This document shows positions 8,190 to 17,172 of a DNA stretch of 64,000 nt, piece after piece. The translations under genes were made by a program, and so were the position numbers. This DNA is from Paenibacillaceae bacterium (GTDB lineage Bacteria > Bacillota > Bacilli > Paenibacillales > NBRC-103111): assembly GCA_029256185.1 (NCBI GenBank), contig JAQSYI010000010.1:62001-126000 (forward strand), given 5' to 3'. Below the pieces are notes generated by a model that saw nothing but the letters and a program-made list of their open reading frames with translations, had not been told where the DNA came from and did not search any database. The stretch's first letter is position 1; the number at the start of each line of letters is the position of its first letter.

Positions 8190-9971
8190 ATGCTTTCTCA
8201 CAGGAATCTGCAACTTGGATGGAAGCCGAGACTCACCCTGAGGCTGCCGCTTGGATGGAAGCCAAGACTTACCTTGAAGCTGCGGCTTGTTCTAAGCTTT
8301 ACAGCTATTACGGCAGTCTTCATGCTGGCGGCATTGATCAATACGCAGCAGGTCGGCCAAATCAGGAGCAGCTCGGAGACACAGCGGGAGAAGGTCAAGC
8401 TGCAAATTCAGGCTTTGGAGTTGAAGGGGGAAGCGCAGGATATCAAGGACATTGCATCCGGCTTGATGATATCGAGGACTGCGGCTTTTATTGACAAATA
8501 TAAGGAAGCACGGCCTGTCTTCCAGGAGAAAGTAACCGCGTTGGGGAATACGGCGGTTACGGAGGAGCAATTGAAATGGAGGAGCCAACTGATTATGGCC
8601 TCCACCGATTATCTGAATATGTTCGATCAAGCGGTAGCTATCATTTCCGATCCCAATCTGAAGGAAATTGATATCCTTAAGAACACGGAGTACCTGTACC
8701 AGCAGACTCAGGAGCAGCGGGATAAAATTTTCACGCTGGTTGACCATTTCTACGACGATTTCTCCCAAGATGCCGAAGCTTCCGCGCTCTCGTCCAACCG
8801 TCTGATGGAACGGACCGGCACCCTCATGAATGCATCCTCTATCATCGTCCTGCTGATGTCGGCCGCCATATCCGCGGTGATCATTATTTCCATGAGCCGG
8901 AGCATCCGCAGGCTGCAAGCCGCGGTATCGGTCATCTCCCGGGGGGACCTCTCCCATAAGATCGGCTCCTCCTCCCAGGATGAATTGGGGGCTCTGAGCC
9001 GGGATTTTGATACCATGGTGGACAAGGTCAGCAGCATGATGAGCCGGATCAAGGAGGTGGGAGCTTCCCTCTCCGGCCACTCCGGCCAGTTCCAGCGCTT
9101 CGCAAGCGAGACGGCTTCCGCCAACTCCAATATTTTGTCGGCCATCCGCGAGATTGCTGCGGGAGCCGACCAGCAAGCCCGGCAATCCGAAGGGAGCTCC
9201 GTGATTATGGATGCGCTGGACCGGGAGATTGACTTGATCTGGCATTCCGCTGAAGCCATGCGGGAAGCGAGCCTTGTTTCCGAGCAGACTACCCAAGCGG
9301 GACAGCAGGCCATGATCTCACTGAGGAAGGCGTCTGCCGAAACAGCGAGGATGATCGGCGAGGTGCAGCAGGCCATGACCTCCCTGTCCACCCGCTCTTC
9401 CCAAGTGGGCAAGATTATCAATACCATCTCCGATATCTCCACCCAGACGAATATTCTGTCTCTGAACGCCGCAATTGAAGCCGCCCGTGCAGGCAGCTAC
9501 GGCAAGGGCTTCTCGGTCATTGCCGAGGAAGTGCGCGTTTTGTCCCAGCAAACGGGGGAATCCTCCAGAAGCATCTCTGATATTATCAGCGGTCTGATGG
9601 AGGAGATTAAGCGGCTGGACATGCAGCTGGACAAGACGCACAGCATGCTGGAGAACCAGAATGTCAAGGTGGGCGACAGCTTGAATTCCTTTGACGCCAT
9701 ATTCCGCTCCATGACCGAGGTGACCTCCCAGGTGAATAGTGTGCACGACAAGGTTGAGGTGGTCCGCAGCAAGAACGGCGAACTGATTGATTCCTTCCAG
9801 CATGTAGCCGCCGTAGCCGAGGAAACTGCTGCGGGGGTGCAGGAGATGAGCTCCACCTTCATCGAGCAGGACGGCTCCATCCGGCATATCGCGGAGCAAG
9901 CGGAAGATATCAACCATCTGTCCCAAGAACTGTTCCGTCAGCTGGACAGCTTCCATACAGGCGAGCAATAA
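8190..9971 (+). CDS. Methyl-accepting chemotaxis protein
   Basis: A 593-residue transmembrane chemoreceptor. After a short cytoplasmic start there is TM1 (about 32-52), a helical extracellular sensor (about 55-205) of four-helix-bundle type, TM2 (about 210-232), a HAMP domain (about 233-285) and a long coiled-coil signalling domain. The tip, which contacts CheA and CheW, is seen as [20 protein letters not shown]. The N-terminus carries a 12-residue tandem duplication (see repeat 8214-8285). GGGGAGGA precedes the ATG. It is a single-gene unit ending in a terminator. The ligand cannot be read from the sequence. Confidence 0.93.
   Translation: MLSHRNLQLGWKPRLTLRLPLGWKPRLTLKLRLVLSFTAITAVFMLAALINTQQVGQIRSSSETQREKVKLQIQALELKGEAQDIKDIASGLMISRTAAFIDKYKEARPVFQEKVTALGNTAVTEEQLKWRSQLIMASTDYLNMFDQAVAIISDPNLKEIDILKNTEYLYQQTQEQRDKIFTLVDHFYDDFSQDAEASALSSNRLMERTGTLMNASSIIVLLMSAAISAVIIISMSRSIRRLQAAVSVISRGDLSHKIGSSSQDELGALSRDFDTMVDKVSSMMSRIKEVGASLSGHSGQFQRFASETASANSNILSAIREIAAGADQQARQSEGSSVIMDALDREIDLIWHSAEAMREASLVSEQTTQAGQQAMISLRKASAETARMIGEVQQAMTSLSTRSSQVGKIINTISDISTQTNILSLNAAIEAARAGSYGKGFSVIAEEVRVLSQQTGESSRSISDIISGLMEEIKRLDMQLDKTHSMLENQNVKVGDSLNSFDAIFRSMTEVTSQVNSVHDKVEVVRSKNGELIDSFQHVAAVAEETAAGVQEMSSTFIEQDGSIRHIAEQAEDINHLSQELFRQLDSFHTGEQ
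8214..8285 (+). repeat. 36-bp tandem duplication inside the chemoreceptor gene
   Basis: Two adjacent 36-bp units begin CTTGGATGGAAGCC at 8214 and 8250, with a few differences. They encode [12 protein letters not shown] followed by [12 protein letters not shown], just before the first membrane segment, and keep the reading frame. Confidence 0.85.
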
Positions 9972-10007
9972 TGCCCTTGTTGAATGAATCCGCCTCTGTA
10001 CATAAAA

Positions 10008-10045
10008 AACCCCCTGCTTGGGCGCATATGCCTGGGCAGGGGGTT
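10008..10045 (+). terminator. Terminator after the chemoreceptor gene
   Basis: AACCCCCTGC pairs with GCAGGGGGTT around an 18-nt loop, followed by CGTCTTTCTTT. The minus-strand side has a run of T as well, so it can also end the convergent glyoxalase gene. Confidence 0.85.
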
Positions 10046-10059
10046 CGTCTTTCTTTATA

Positions 10060-10512
10060 TTACGGCTCAGATTGCTCAAGCTCCAGCCATTGGGAATAAT
10101 ACATGACTCCGGGAATCCGCCGGGGTTCACCGGGGAGCATAGCCAGCAGCTTCAGGCTATTGCCGTCGGGATCTTCGAAGTAGACCGCAGCCGCGGGCAT
10201 CCAGGGATGGACAATCGGTTCCGCAGGTTCTCTTCCGAACTGGGCGACCGGCGCGATGCCCCGCTCATTCAGCCATTCATGTGCCGCGAGCAGCCGTTCC
10301 AGCTCTACCTGAAAGCCGAAGCTGCGCTTATGAACAGCCTGCCCCTCTCCCTGAAGCCATAGCGCCAGCATCTGCCCGCCCGGCTCCGTAATCCAGAAGA
10401 ACGCTCCCTTTACATGCTTCTGTCCCAATGCCAGTCCCAATTTCTCATAAAACGCTATCGAACGCTCCAAATCGCTAATTTCCAGATGAGTCTCGTACAA
10501 GTTTTGGATCAT
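10060..10512 (-). CDS. Glyoxalase/VOC-fold protein
   Basis: A small soluble protein of about 150 residues with two beta-alpha-beta-beta-beta modules of the vicinal-oxygen-chelate superfamily. Visible markers are the starting THLEISDLERSIAFYEKLGL, with a His that can bind metal, and AVYFEDPDGNSLKLLA near the C-terminus, with a conserved Asp-Pro-Asp-Gly turn. Family members include glyoxalases, dioxygenases and antibiotic-binding proteins, so the substrate is unknown. ATG at 10512 is chosen because GGGAGAG lies 6 bp upstream; an ORF opening at 10578 is possible but starts without a good ribosome binding site. Confidence 0.85.
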   Translation of the reverse strand: MIQNLYETHLEISDLERSIAFYEKLGLALGQKHVKGAFFWITEPGGQMLALWLQGEGQAVHKRSFGFQVELERLLAAHEWLNERGIAPVAQFGREPAEPIVHPWMPAAAVYFEDPDGNSLKLLAMLPGEPRRIPGVMYYSQWLELEQSEP

Positions 10513-10679
10513 CGGTTTCTCTCCCATAAACAGTTGCCGCCCGCCTTCTTCGCAGATTGACATTCGGTTCAAATCCAAATAGGAATTGCCGCTGCCTCTA
10601 TCATACAGGAATTACCTTGAGATTATCCAGTTGCAAAAAGGGCAAGCTTACCATAGGCGGCCTGCGCCGCGGTTGACCA

Positions 10680-10835
10680 TGGTTGGCTTGGCAGGCTGGC
10701 TTAGTTGGCGTGGTTGGCGTAGTGGGTGTGGTGGGTGTGGTGGGTGTGGTGGGTGTGGTGGGTGTGGTTGCGTGGTTGCGTGGTTGACATAGATGGCGTG
10801 GCTGCGTGGTTTACACCGTTGACACGGTTAACCAG
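10680..10835 (+). repeat. GT-rich tandem repeat
   Basis: The unit GTGGGTGTG is repeated five times with perfect 9-bp period at 10722-10766. Degenerate GTTGGC/GTGGTT units on both sides fill the gap between the glyoxalase gene and ppk2. Long ORFs across it are only His/Thr repeats and not genes. The whole gap (10513-10886) shows no other gene. Confidence 0.8.
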
Positions 10836-10886
10836 GTCTTCAATGGGGTAAAAAATATATAACCGTGCCTGGAAGGAGAGGATACA

Positions 10887-11705
10887 ATGCTCAACCAATA
10901 TCGTGTGGCAGACAAGCGCAATGTTTCTCTGGACAGCTATAATCCGGATGACACAGCAAAGATATCTGGCAAGAATGAAGTTGCGGAGGAATTCGAACGG
11001 CTGAAGGAGGAATTGCAGGACGAGCAGGAAAAGCTGTATGCCAGCAAAGCCCACAGTGTGCTTATTTTGTTTCAGGGCATGGATTGCAGCGGCAAGGACG
11101 GTGTGGTGAAGAAGGTGCTGTCCGGACTTAATCCCCAAGGCTTCCGGGCGGAAAGCTTCAAGCGGCCCACCACAGAAGAAGCCGATCACGACTTTCTGTG
11201 GCGGGCCCACCGGGTGACGCCAGCCAAGGGCTATGTGGCCTCCTTCAACCGTTCCTACTATGAAGATGTCCTGATTACCCGGGTCCACGGCAATGTCACG
11301 GAGCAGGAGGCGCTGCGCCGGCTGAAGCATATCCAGCACTTCGAACAGCTCCTCGCCGACAGCGGCACCCGGGTGATCAAGATCTTCCTGCATATCTCCC
11401 GGGAGTTCCAATTGAAGAAGATCCAGGAGCGGATGGAAAATCCGGAGAAGCTGTGGAAATTTGACCCGAGCGATCTGCAGGAACGGATGTACTGGGAGGA
11501 ATATGTCCGGGCCTACGAAGATGTCTTCGAAGCCACAGGCACCAAAACCAGTCCCTGGCATATCGTTCCGGCGAACAACCGCTGGTTCAGGGATTATCTG
11601 GTGTTGAAGATTGTAGTCTCGGCCTTCCGGGAGCTGAAGCTGGCCTATCCCAAGGCGGAGATTGGCGGCCCGGGAGGATTGACCGGCGCTGCCTCCCATC
11701 AGTAA
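10887..11705 (+). CDS. Polyphosphate kinase 2 family protein (PPK2)
   Basis: A 272-residue P-loop kinase that transfers phosphate between polyphosphate and nucleotides. Walker A is seen as FQGMDCSGKDG, the lid-type segment as FKRPTTEEADHDFLWR, and Walker B with the PPK2 hallmark as FNRSYYEDVL. Length and motifs match single-domain PPK2 enzymes, which in vivo often phosphorylate AMP or NDPs from polyphosphate. It is a stand-alone gene with GGAAGGAGAGG before the ATG. With Ppk1 and Ppx further along, it completes a set for making and using polyphosphate. The two-hairpin repeat just after it may act as its terminator. Confidence 0.92.
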   Translation: MLNQYRVADKRNVSLDSYNPDDTAKISGKNEVAEEFERLKEELQDEQEKLYASKAHSVLILFQGMDCSGKDGVVKKVLSGLNPQGFRAESFKRPTTEEADHDFLWRAHRVTPAKGYVASFNRSYYEDVLITRVHGNVTEQEALRRLKHIQHFEQLLADSGTRVIKIFLHISREFQLKKIQERMENPEKLWKFDPSDLQERMYWEEYVRAYEDVFEATGTKTSPWHIVPANNRWFRDYLVLKIVVSAFRELKLAYPKAEIGGPGGLTGAASHQ

Positions 11706-11718
11706 CCCTGTTTTTTAA

Positions 11719-11816
11719 GAAAATGCCGGATTGTGGCCTTTTCATTCGGGGGCTCCCCCAAAAGTACCGGATTTTGCTTCGAAGCATCCCGTCACCTTTG
11801 GGGGATTGTTTTTTGG
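11719..11816 (+). repeat. Two-hairpin intergenic repeat, copy 1
   Basis: Hairpin 1 is GAAAATGCC / GGCCTTTTC (one mismatch, loop GGATTGT). Hairpin 2 has an outer stem CCCCCAAA (11755-11762) / TTTGGGGG (11797-11804), an inner palindrome TGCTTCGAAGCA, and a T-rich tail. A second copy lies at 33070-33163 and a shortened one at 3259-3301. It is placed between ppk2 and the next gene's promoter, so here it may act as a terminator. Confidence 0.75.
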
Positions 11817-11825
11817 CATGCATTC

Positions 11826-11854
11826 TTGATCTCACTCTCCTCCGCCGTTATAAT
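11826..11854 (+). promoter_or_regulatory. Sigma-A type promoter of the methyltransferase gene
   Basis: TTGATC, a 17-bp spacer and a perfect TATAAT, ending about 35 bp before the ATG. Confidence 0.75.
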
Positions 11855-11889
11855 GGCAGCATCCGCTACGGAAAGGGTGAGACATCCAT

Positions 11890-12732
11890 ATGAATCACAT
11901 GCCGGTTGAGAACAACCGCCAGAGCAATGTTGACCGCTTCCTGGGCTTCCAGGAACTCTATGACCGCCACCGTCCCCATGCTCCCCTCAAAGTGCCGGAG
12001 CTGCTTATCCATTATCTCGGCGGGCCTCCGTCGTTGGTAGTGGATGTAGGATGCGGCACGGGGCTGTCCACCTTCGTCTGGAAGGAACGTGCGCAGCAGG
12101 TGGTTGGCGTGGAGCCCAACCCGGATATGCTGTCCAAGGCCGAGGAAAAGCTGCACCTGCTGCCTTCGGCCGGAACCTCTGCTTCCATCTCGTTCAGACA
12201 GGGGTACAGCAATGCGTTGGGACTAGCGGACGGCAGCGCCGATATCATCACCTGCTCCCAGTCCTTCCACTGGATGGAACCGGTGAGCACTCTTCGGGAA
12301 TTCTCCCGGGTGCTGAGAGATGGCGGCATCTTCGCGGCTTATGACTGTGATTGGCCGCCTGCCATCGGTTGGGAAGCGGAGGAAGCCTATCTGCTGCTGA
12401 TAGCCCAATCCGAACAACTGCTCAGGCAGCTGGTGAAGGAAGACGAGGCGGCCATGAAGCTGGATAAGGAAGAGCATCTTGCCAGGATGAGACAAAGCGG
12501 AGTATTCCGGTTTACCAGGGAAATTGTGTTCCATCATGAGGAGCCCTGCGATTCGGAGCGTCTGTTCGGATTAGCCTTAAGCCAAGGGAATATCCAGACG
12601 GTGATCAAGCGGGGAGCTGTAAACGGTCTTGAACAGGAACTGGAGGACTTCCGCAGGCTGCTGGACAAGTCTCTGGGCGGCGAAACAGTGAATATTCTGT
12701 TTAGCTACCGGCTGCGGCTTGGAGTGAAATAG
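11890..12732 (+). CDS. Class I SAM-dependent methyltransferase
   Basis: A 280-residue soluble protein with a Rossmann methyltransferase fold. SAM-binding motif I is VVDVGCGTGLSTFVW (about residues 46-60). The acidic residue closing strand 2 is in VGVEPNPDMLSKA, and SADIITCSQSFHWME matches motif IV of the Methyltransf_11 group. The acceptor is not identifiable. The gene has its own promoter and is followed by a strong hairpin, so it is a single-gene unit. Confidence 0.88.
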   Translation: MNHMPVENNRQSNVDRFLGFQELYDRHRPHAPLKVPELLIHYLGGPPSLVVDVGCGTGLSTFVWKERAQQVVGVEPNPDMLSKAEEKLHLLPSAGTSASISFRQGYSNALGLADGSADIITCSQSFHWMEPVSTLREFSRVLRDGGIFAAYDCDWPPAIGWEAEEAYLLLIAQSEQLLRQLVKEDEAAMKLDKEEHLARMRQSGVFRFTREIVFHHEEPCDSERLFGLALSQGNIQTVIKRGAVNGLEQELEDFRRLLDKSLGGETVNILFSYRLRLGVK

Positions 12733-12737
12733 AAGAA

Positions 12738-12770
12738 GAGAGGCAGCCCCCGCATTGGGAGCTGCCTCTC
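12738..12770. terminator. Bidirectional terminator
   Basis: GAGAGGCAGC pairs perfectly with GCTGCCTCTC around a 13-nt loop. The minus-strand side is followed by TTCTTCTATTTC, so it best serves the Gfo/Idh gene; it also lies just after the methyltransferase stop. Confidence 0.75.
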
Positions 12771-12835
12771 TCGTATGAAGAGCCCGTTTAGGGCTTGGGA
12801 GCTGCGAGGAAATTCCGTCGTAGTCTCTTACGTCA

Positions 12836-13921
12836 TTATTCGAAGGAAATGGCCTTGCCTGTTTTGGAGGATTCGTAGATAGCTTCGAGAATTTCCGAAA
12901 CAACCAGCGCTTGCTTGGGAGTAACGGTAAGTGGAGTACCCTTGGTAATGGCATCGTACCAGACGCGCATTTCGATATCCACATTATTCTCGGATTTGCC
13001 TTCGTAGAAGGCTACTCCGCCGGATTTCAACTCAATTTCCTGGGTATAGAGACGGGAATTCTTTTCACCGTTGATGAACAGGCCGTCTTCCATGTCAGCC
13101 CCTGCTTTAGTTCCCACCAGCGTTACTTTTGCTTCACCGGATTTGCGCAGGTTGATGGCCCAGCTGGATTCCAGAATAACCGTTGCCCCGTTTTTGAACG
13201 TAATCATGCCAAAGGCAGAGTCTTCCACGGTGAACAGCTTCGGATCCCAAGGACCCCATGCATTGGCGGAATTCTCATTGCCGGCGAGCTTCCGGTACGA
13301 GCTGCCCAATACCACCTTGGGCTCATAGTTGTTCATCATCCACAAGGTCAGATCCAGTGCGTGAGTCCCGATATCGATCAGCGGACCGCCGCCTTGCTTT
13401 TCTTCATCCAGGAACACGCCCCAAGTGGGGACAGCGCGGCGGCGAATGGCATGTGCCTTGGCGAAATAGATTTCGCCCAACTCGCCGTTCTCACACATAT
13501 CCTTGAGGTACAGGCTGTCCGGACGGAAACGGTTGTTGTAGCCAACTGTCAACAGTTTGCCTGTGCGCTCGGAGGTTTCCAGCATGCGGCGGGCTGCTTC
13601 GGCTGTCTTGGCCATAGGCTTCTCGCTGATGACATGCTTGCCGGCTTCCATGAAAGCGATGGCGATTTCGGCGTGGGAATCATTCGGTGTACAAACGTGG
13701 ACAACATCGATGGAAGCGTTGTCAAGCAATTCCTTATAGTCTGTCAGCACCAGGGATTCTTCCGTGCCATAATCGGCCTTGGCCTTAACCGCGCGTTCCG
13801 GAATAATATCACAGAATGCTGCAAGCTCCAGAACATCTGTCTTCTTGGCAAGAGCAGGCATGTGCTTGCCGTTGGCGATGCCGCCGCATCCGATAATTGC
13901 TACCTTGAGCTTTTGTGCCAT
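12836..13921 (-). CDS. Gfo/Idh/MocA-family oxidoreductase
   Basis: A 361-residue NAD(P)-dependent sugar dehydrogenase. It has an N-terminal Rossmann fold with VAIIGCGGIANGKHMPAL (residues 6-23), the catalytic-site motif EKPMAK (about 100) and a C-terminal alpha/beta domain with GGGPLIDIGTHALDL, which holds the usual active-site Asp and His. Family members act on inositol, glucose-6-phosphate, UDP-sugars and similar substrates; which one is used here cannot be read. It is divergent from the AraC regulator (145 bp between starts), a common arrangement for a regulated catabolic gene. GGAGGATTTAC precedes the ATG. Confidence 0.92.
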   Translation of the reverse strand: MAQKLKVAIIGCGGIANGKHMPALAKKTDVLELAAFCDIIPERAVKAKADYGTEESLVLTDYKELLDNASIDVVHVCTPNDSHAEIAIAFMEAGKHVISEKPMAKTAEAARRMLETSERTGKLLTVGYNNRFRPDSLYLKDMCENGELGEIYFAKAHAIRRRAVPTWGVFLDEEKQGGGPLIDIGTHALDLTLWMMNNYEPKVVLGSSYRKLAGNENSANAWGPWDPKLFTVEDSAFGMITFKNGATVILESSWAINLRKSGEAKVTLVGTKAGADMEDGLFINGEKNSRLYTQEIELKSGGVAFYEGKSENNVDIEMRVWYDAITKGTPLTVTPKQALVVSEILEAIYESSKTGKAISFE

Positions 13922-14066
13922 AATGTAAGTAAATCCTCCTTTTGGGATACCGCTTGTGGAATTATTCTCAACTTCAGTTACATTTGTAGTATAGTCAAAG
14001 CAGCGGCAAAAATAAATTGCCTTTCTAGTTGTCCTTGTATGCTATTTTGTCATTTGGAGGCATAGC

Positions 14067-14948
14067 GTGGAGATCCGCCAGGAAAAAGCCCATAACGAAG
14101 TGATTAACTACGAGAATCCGTTCATGTCTGTGCGTATTCTGAAGAGCGCAGCAAAGCGTAACGGAGGAACCAAGTGGCATTACCACAAGGAAATCGAGAT
14201 TCTGTGCATCCAGGACGGACGGCTGGATATTACCGTGGAAGAAGACCACTATATTCTGAGAAGCGGAGACGTGCTGATTATCGGCGCCAAGGAACTGCAT
14301 AAGGACCGGTACTATGAGTCGCCCGGCATCTGCCTCCTGCTGTTTCAGTTCGATATTGAACAATATCTGGAGAACAGCACTTTGCCTTATTATCGGGCCA
14401 TCTCCGAACCGGGCTTCCCTCTGCATAAGCTGAATTATATTTTTCAGGAGAACCGGGAAGCCTGCTTGAAGCTGCATAGCGCCGTACAGACCATTCTCCA
14501 GGAAACCTCTGAGAAGCAAGAGGGCTATGAAATGGCGGTGAGCCTGCAGATTAAGTCCATCATGCTGACCCTGCTCCGCAGCGATACACGCAGGCTGCTC
14601 CAACTGAAGGAGCAAGGGGAGATCACCCGGCTGAAGCCGGTTTTGGACTATGTGGAGCAGCATCTTGGCGACAAGATCCAGGTGGAGGATGTGTGCTGCA
14701 TCGCTAACGTAAGCTACTATTATTTTGTAAAATATTTCAAGAAGGTGATGGGCATGTCCTTTCTGGAATATGTCAATTTCAAGAAGATCAAGAAGGCGGA
14801 GCGGATTCTGCTTACCAAGGACGTGAGTGTGTCCCAGGTGGCCGAGAGCATCGGCATGCCCAATATGGCCCATTTCTACAAAGTGTTCAGAAAGTATAAC
14901 CACTGCTCTCCCAATGAGTTCCGGAAGAAGATGGAATGGAGTCCCTGA
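14067..14948 (+). CDS. AraC-family transcriptional regulator with cupin sensor
   Basis: A 293-residue regulator. The N-terminal cupin domain (about 20-110) has KWHYHKEIEIL and RSGDVLIIGAKELH. The C-terminal domain (about 190-290) has two helix-turn-helix motifs: VEDVCCIANVSYYYFVKYF, and VSQVAESIGMPNMAHFYKVF followed by the FRKYN signature. The start is GTG with GGAGG 6 bp upstream. It probably senses a sugar and controls the divergent dehydrogenase gene and perhaps the GH2 gene that follows on the same strand about 150 bp later; this is inferred from position only. Confidence 0.9.
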   Translation: MEIRQEKAHNEVINYENPFMSVRILKSAAKRNGGTKWHYHKEIEILCIQDGRLDITVEEDHYILRSGDVLIIGAKELHKDRYYESPGICLLLFQFDIEQYLENSTLPYYRAISEPGFPLHKLNYIFQENREACLKLHSAVQTILQETSEKQEGYEMAVSLQIKSIMLTLLRSDTRRLLQLKEQGEITRLKPVLDYVEQHLGDKIQVEDVCCIANVSYYYFVKYFKKVMGMSFLEYVNFKKIKKAERILLTKDVSVSQVAESIGMPNMAHFYKVFRKYNHCSPNEFRKKMEWSP

Positions 14949-15100
14949 GGAGCGCTGGGATTTCCGCAGTGGTGAGGATGACCGATATCTGACGCGGGAG
15001 GAGACAAGGGGTTTCATATATCCATAAAAAATGCCAATATAAGCGGAATGGAAATGCTGGTATAGTGGGGCTGACGAAACCGAAAGGAAGTGGCTCTTGT

Positions 15101-16900
15101 TTGATACAAATCCAATTTGGCTTGTCCGACGGAATTCCGCTGACCGGTCCGTGGGGCTTGCTGCCTGACCCCATGAACCGGAGCGTACGTCAAACGTGGT
15201 GGAAAAGCGAGCGGACTCCCGGCAGATTCTTTCCTTCCTATGACGATGAGGCGTTCTGGCCGACCAAGGTGCCGTCCGCCTATAATCTGGTTTATCCGGA
15301 ATTGCTCTACTACGAGGGTCTGGTTGTTTATTGCCACCGGTTCGAGGCCAGAAAGCCGGGGGAAGGCGAGCTGGCCTTCCTCCACTTCGGAGCGGTTAAC
15401 GACTCCTGCCGAGTGTTTCTGAACGGAACATGGGTTGGCGGGCATGAGGGGGGCTTCACTCCTTTTACGCTGGATGTCACCGGAAATTTGCAAGAGCATA
15501 ACCGGCTGCTCGTATTTGTAGAATCCTGCCGGAATGGGCAAAGCGTCCCCGGAGAGATTCATGACTGGTTCCACTACGGGGGTATCCTCGGCCCGGTGCG
15601 TTTGTACTACAAGCCCGAAGAGTACATCCGGGAAATCAGGGTGACAACGGCTCTGGACGGGGAGGATGCTGTTCTGCGCATTCGCGCCATGACCGAAGGA
15701 CCGGTCCGGGGCCGGAAAACGGCGCTGGACATCGCCTTGAACGATATTGCCGACGGCAGCGAGCTTATGCGCATCCGCCTTCACTGTACGCCCGGAAGCT
15801 GGGAGGAGCAAACCGCCCGGCTCCCTCTGCATCTGGTCAAACTGTGGAGTCCGCAGACTCCCCATCTTTACCGGATATCCGCGGGAACAGCCCGGGATGC
15901 CTGGCAGGATGAAACGGGAATCAGAGAGATTCGCACGGAGGGCCGCAGCATTCTGTTGAACGGGCGTCCCGTCGTGCTTCAAGGCGCCGCCGCTTGGACG
16001 GAGGACCCGGACCGGGGCATCTTCTTTATGGGGCAGGAGGCGGCGGAGCGGACTGTCCGTCTGCTCCAAGACCTCCATGCCAACTTTGCCAGGGCCGGCC
16101 ATTGCCCCAACAGTCCGGAATTTGTGCGGGCATGCAGCCGCCTGGGCATTCTGCTGTGGATGGAGGTGCCGGCATACTGGATCAGAGATATGCACCAGCC
16201 TGCCCGGAGCAATCTGGCCATGAGAATGATGGCGGGCATGCTTCGTCATTATGCCAATTCCCCTTCGGTTATGTTCTGGAGTATAGGCAACGAGAGCATC
16301 TTCCATTTTCCCAACCAGGGCGAATCGAATATTCGCTACTTTCTGGAGGCGGCGGATTATATCCGGGAGCATGATCCTTCCCGGCTGGTGACATACACGG
16401 GTGGCTTCGAGGGAGATGACCTGGGGAATGTGGAAGAGCTGTATCCCTCCTCTGTGATGAAGAAGCTGGACGTAATCGGAATCAACAGCTACTGCGGGAT
16501 TCATGACGGGGCAGACCCGGGGAAGCCTGAGGAGTTCGGCAATCACCGCAAGAAGCTGAAGTATGCCGCCGGGTTCGGCAAGCCCGTCATTCTCGCGGAG
16601 GCGGGAATTGACGCCGTGCGGGGGGAGCAGGGATTCGATTTCGGCGAGGAGCGGCAGCGGATTTACCATGGCAAGCTTCAACAGCTGTTTCATGAAGGGC
16701 TGGAGGAGGGATGGCTTCAGGGAATGTGCCTCTTCGTGCTGAACGATTACCGGACTCCCATCAAGCTGGGACGCTTCCAGCAAGGGTACAACAGGAAAGG
16801 GCTGGTCGACGAGAGCTTCCAGCCCAAAGCAGCGTATGCGGTTGTGCGGGAGGGATACGCAAGAAGCCGGAGCATGGATGCGCCGCAACAGAATAAATGA
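15101..16900 (+). CDS. Glycoside hydrolase family 2 protein
   Basis: About 599 residues, no signal peptide, so probably cytoplasmic. It has an N-terminal jelly-roll sugar-binding domain, a central immunoglobulin-like domain, then a TIM barrel from about residue 280. The likely acid/base Glu is in FWSIGNES (near residue 397) and the nucleophile Glu in VILAEAGID (near 500), both typical of GH2. Length and the three-domain form resemble beta-glucuronidases more than long beta-galactosidases. TTG at 15101 is chosen because AAAGGAAG lies about 10 bp upstream; an in-frame GTG at 15065 has no clear ribosome binding site. A long ORF on the opposite strand is a shadow. Confidence 0.88.
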   Translation: MIQIQFGLSDGIPLTGPWGLLPDPMNRSVRQTWWKSERTPGRFFPSYDDEAFWPTKVPSAYNLVYPELLYYEGLVVYCHRFEARKPGEGELAFLHFGAVNDSCRVFLNGTWVGGHEGGFTPFTLDVTGNLQEHNRLLVFVESCRNGQSVPGEIHDWFHYGGILGPVRLYYKPEEYIREIRVTTALDGEDAVLRIRAMTEGPVRGRKTALDIALNDIADGSELMRIRLHCTPGSWEEQTARLPLHLVKLWSPQTPHLYRISAGTARDAWQDETGIREIRTEGRSILLNGRPVVLQGAAAWTEDPDRGIFFMGQEAAERTVRLLQDLHANFARAGHCPNSPEFVRACSRLGILLWMEVPAYWIRDMHQPARSNLAMRMMAGMLRHYANSPSVMFWSIGNESIFHFPNQGESNIRYFLEAADYIREHDPSRLVTYTGGFEGDDLGNVEELYPSSVMKKLDVIGINSYCGIHDGADPGKPEEFGNHRKKLKYAAGFGKPVILAEAGIDAVRGEQGFDFGEERQRIYHGKLQQLFHEGLEEGWLQGMCLFVLNDYRTPIKLGRFQQGYNRKGLVDESFQPKAAYAVVREGYARSRSMDAPQQNK

Positions 16901-16917
16901 TGGGCCCGGTTTAATAC

Positions 16918-16960
16918 CAATAGCCATACCTGGATGCAAATGCTCCCGGTATGGCTATTG
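16918..16960 (+). terminator. Terminator after the GH2 gene
   Basis: A perfect 13-bp stem, CAATAGCCATACC with GGTATGGCTATTG, followed by ATTTTCCC, begins 17 bp past the stop codon. The rest of the gap to 17172 shows nothing recognisable. Confidence 0.8.
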
Positions 16961-17172
16961 ATTTTCCCGGGACATCATACCCGGCATCGCCGTAATCGTT
17001 TCATTTCGGCAGCACCGGTAGACACTGCTTTTATAACGGGATTGCGGGTCAGTGTCCACGAATGAAGCAGATAAAGCATCCTACAAGATCCCATGCAAAG
17101 ATCCAATGTCTATCGCCTCAACTTGGAAGATCTATTTAGCAACCGGCGTTCATGCAAGCTTCTTTCTGCCTG

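Noticed and set aside
10809..10835. PHO-box-like TTTACA, TTGACA, TTAACC before ppk2
   Set aside because: The spacing is 9 bp instead of 11 and follows the surrounding 9-bp tandem repeat.
11719..11816. Riboswitch controlling the methyltransferase gene
   Set aside because: A good sigma-A promoter lies downstream of the element, so the element is not in that gene's own mRNA.
15014..16939. 641-codon minus-strand ORF longer than the GH2 gene
   Set aside because: The plus-strand frame carries GH2 catalytic motifs; the opposite frame is open only because of codon bias in GC-rich DNA.
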